64,000 nt of DNA from Hydrogenophaga taeniospiralis (GTDB lineage: Bacteria; Pseudomonadota; Gammaproteobacteria; Burkholderiales; Burkholderiaceae_C). Of this stretch, positions 62,801 through 64,000 are shown piece by piece. The translations under genes and the position numbers were made by a program. The DNA is taken from NCBI RefSeq assembly GCF_020510445.1, contig NZ_JAHBAG010000001.1, forward strand, positions 3,634,501 through 3,698,500. The letters run 5' to 3'. The number at the start of each line of letters is the position of its first letter. Position 1 is the stretch's first letter. The notes below the pieces were generated by a model. It saw nothing but the letters and a program-made list of their open reading frames with translations, was not told where the DNA came from and made no database searches.

Positions 62801-64000
62801 ATGACCAACACCCCCCTCACAGACATACCCAGCGCCACCATGACGGTGCATGGCGCCTCCTACCGACACGTCAACCTGTCAGCGCTGCTGGGCCCCACAC
62901 TGACACGACTGCCCCATGTTCTGCGCGTCTTGCTCGAGAACGTGGTGCGCACCACACAAGGAACTGAACAGCAGGCGCACGTGGCACACCTGCTCCAGTG
63001 GCTGGATCACGCCAGCAGCGAAGCCGAGATCCCGTTCCAGCCGGGCCGGGTGCTGATGCACGACACCACCAGTACCCCCGCACTGGTGGACATCGCGGGG
63101 ATGCGAGATGCGCTGGCCGAAGCCGGCGTGGACCCGGCGGTGCTGAGCCCCACCCTGCCGGTGGATGTTTCGGTCGACCATTCGCTGGCGGTCGAGGTCT
63201 ATGGCCGACCCGACGCGATCACGCTGAACATGGAGCACGAAATCCGCCGCAACCGTGAGCGCTACCGCTTCCTGCGCTGGGCCTCGAAGGCACTAGACGG
63301 CGTACGCATCAACCCGCCCGGCACGGGCATCATGCACACCATCAACCTGGAACAGTTGGCCACCGTCAGCTGCGTCGAACAACGCGACGGCCAGGCCTGG
63401 CTGATCCCCGACGTGATGCTGGGCACCGACAGCCACACCCCGATGGTCAACGGCCTGGGTGTGCTGGGCTGGGGCGTCGGCGGACTGGAAGCGCAGACCG
63501 TCATGTTCGGCATGCCGACCATGTTGCGCATCCCGGACGTGGTGGGCGTGCGATTGGTGGGCCGGTTGGCAGCACCTGCACAGGCCACCGACCTGGCCCT
63601 GACCGTGACCCAGCGCTTGCGTGCGCTGGATGTGACAGGCGAGTTTGTCGAGTTCTTCGGGCCTGGTGTGTCTACCCTCTCGGCCAACGAGCGGGCGGTG
63701 GTGGCCAACATGGCTCCGGAATATGGCGCCACCACCGGCTACTTTCCGGTGGACGAAGCCACCCTGAGCTATCTGGCGGCCACTGGCCGGAGCCCGGCAC
63801 ACATCGAGCTGGTGCGCGCTCACCAGCAAGCGTCTGGACTGTGGTTCGACCCACTCGCCACCCCCGTCTATTCCAAATCCATCGAAATCGACCTGGGCCA
63901 GATTGGTGTGCACATCGCGGGTCCGACCCGGCCGCAGGACCTGCTGTCGCTGCAGGACGCGGGCCGGGCGCTGGACGCGGTCGGTTTTCAGCCCAAGGCC
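62801..64000 (+). CDS. acnA: Aconitate hydratase, AcnA/IRP1 type (cut by window edge)
   Basis: ATG 62801 opens 400 codons without a stop to the end of the window; the family is about 880-900 residues, so under half is present. PVDVSVDHSLAVEVYG, GIMHTINLEQLATV and MLGTDSHTPMVNGLGVLGWG are classic aconitase motifs, including substrate and catalytic residues. The cluster Cys positions lie beyond the edge. It interconverts citrate and isocitrate; given the neighbours it might instead serve 2-methylaconitate from propionyl-CoA, which cannot be judged here. Confidence 0.93.
   Translation, partial: MTNTPLTDIPSATMTVHGASYRHVNLSALLGPTLTRLPHVLRVLLENVVRTTQGTEQQAHVAHLLQWLDHASSEAEIPFQPGRVLMHDTTSTPALVDIAGMRDALAEAGVDPAVLSPTLPVDVSVDHSLAVEVYGRPDAITLNMEHEIRRNRERYRFLRWASKALDGVRINPPGTGIMHTINLEQLATVSCVEQRDGQAWLIPDVMLGTDSHTPMVNGLGVLGWGVGGLEAQTVMFGMPTMLRIPDVVGVRLVGRLAAPAQATDLALTVTQRLRALDVTGEFVEFFGPGVSTLSANERAVVANMAPEYGATTGYFPVDEATLSYLAATGRSPAHIELVRAHQQASGLWFDPLATPVYSKSIEIDLGQIGVHIAGPTRPQDLLSLQDAGRALDAVGFQPKA

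Overview
The window is a high-GC chromosomal segment from a betaproteobacterium, most likely of the order Burkholderiales (Comamonadaceae-like). I infer this from the many Bug/TctC-type periplasmic binding proteins, two TRAP transporter sets, numerous CaiB, crotonase and amidohydrolase genes, and Comamonadaceae-style gene order. Almost everything is accessory carbon catabolism: uptake systems, CoA-ester enzymes, hydroxyacid oxidases and their one-component regulators. I saw no rRNA, tRNA or CRISPR.

Region 1 (1-6.6 kb, minus strand) holds a TRAP transporter (dctP-Q-M), an SMP-30 lactonase-like gene, an IclR regulator and an FMN 2-hydroxyacid dehydrogenase. An identical 18-base sequence lies upstream of both the dehydrogenase and the TRAP operon. 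Region 2 (6.6-19.6 kb, minus strand) is a long run of genes. Its head is five overlapping genes: crotonase, B12-dependent acyl-CoA mutase large subunit, B12-binding subunit, CaiB CoA-transferase and MeaB chaperone. Behind these come a TctC protein, a TauD/TfdA dioxygenase, a ketopantoate reductase-like gene, a LigI-like amidohydrolase, a second TRAP transporter and a GlcD-type FAD oxidase. A divergent IclR gene and an alpha/beta hydrolase (19.7-21.4 kb) bound it. The mutase keeps some substrate-contact residues of methylmalonyl-CoA mutase but lacks an active-site segment conserved in characterised mutases, so its reaction is open.

Region 3 (21.5-28.1 kb) starts with gene debris and a YbaK gene. 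An amino-acid operon follows (branched-chain aminotransferase, lipoprotein gamma-glutamyltransferase, acetoacetate-decarboxylase-like protein, RraA-like protein) with a divergent Lrp regulator. Region 4 (28.2-39.6 kb, minus strand) is a nearly complete distal valine/isobutyrate pathway plus an aminotransferase, hydroxyacyl-CoA dehydrogenase, thiolase and acyl-CoA ligase. Region 5 (39.7-49.6 kb) has an AAHS-type transporter, two crotonases, an amidohydrolase, a flavodoxin-fold reductase, a fused indolepyruvate ferredoxin oxidoreductase, a small Cys-rich membrane protein and a GlxA-like AraC regulator.

Region 6 (49.6-53.4 kb) is a scar zone: IS5 and IS110 transposase remnants, an internally deleted binding-protein gene, a GntR regulator and a DctA symporter. 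Region 7 (53.4-62.6 kb) contains second copies of genes found earlier: a crotonase matching the one at 41.3 kb, an Lrp, an acetoacetate-decarboxylase-like gene and an rraA-like gene. The last two are damaged, by an in-frame TAG and an apparent frameshift. GST, HCCA isomerase, Crp-type regulator, isomerase, amidohydrolase and TctC genes surround them. An aconitase gene runs off the right edge.
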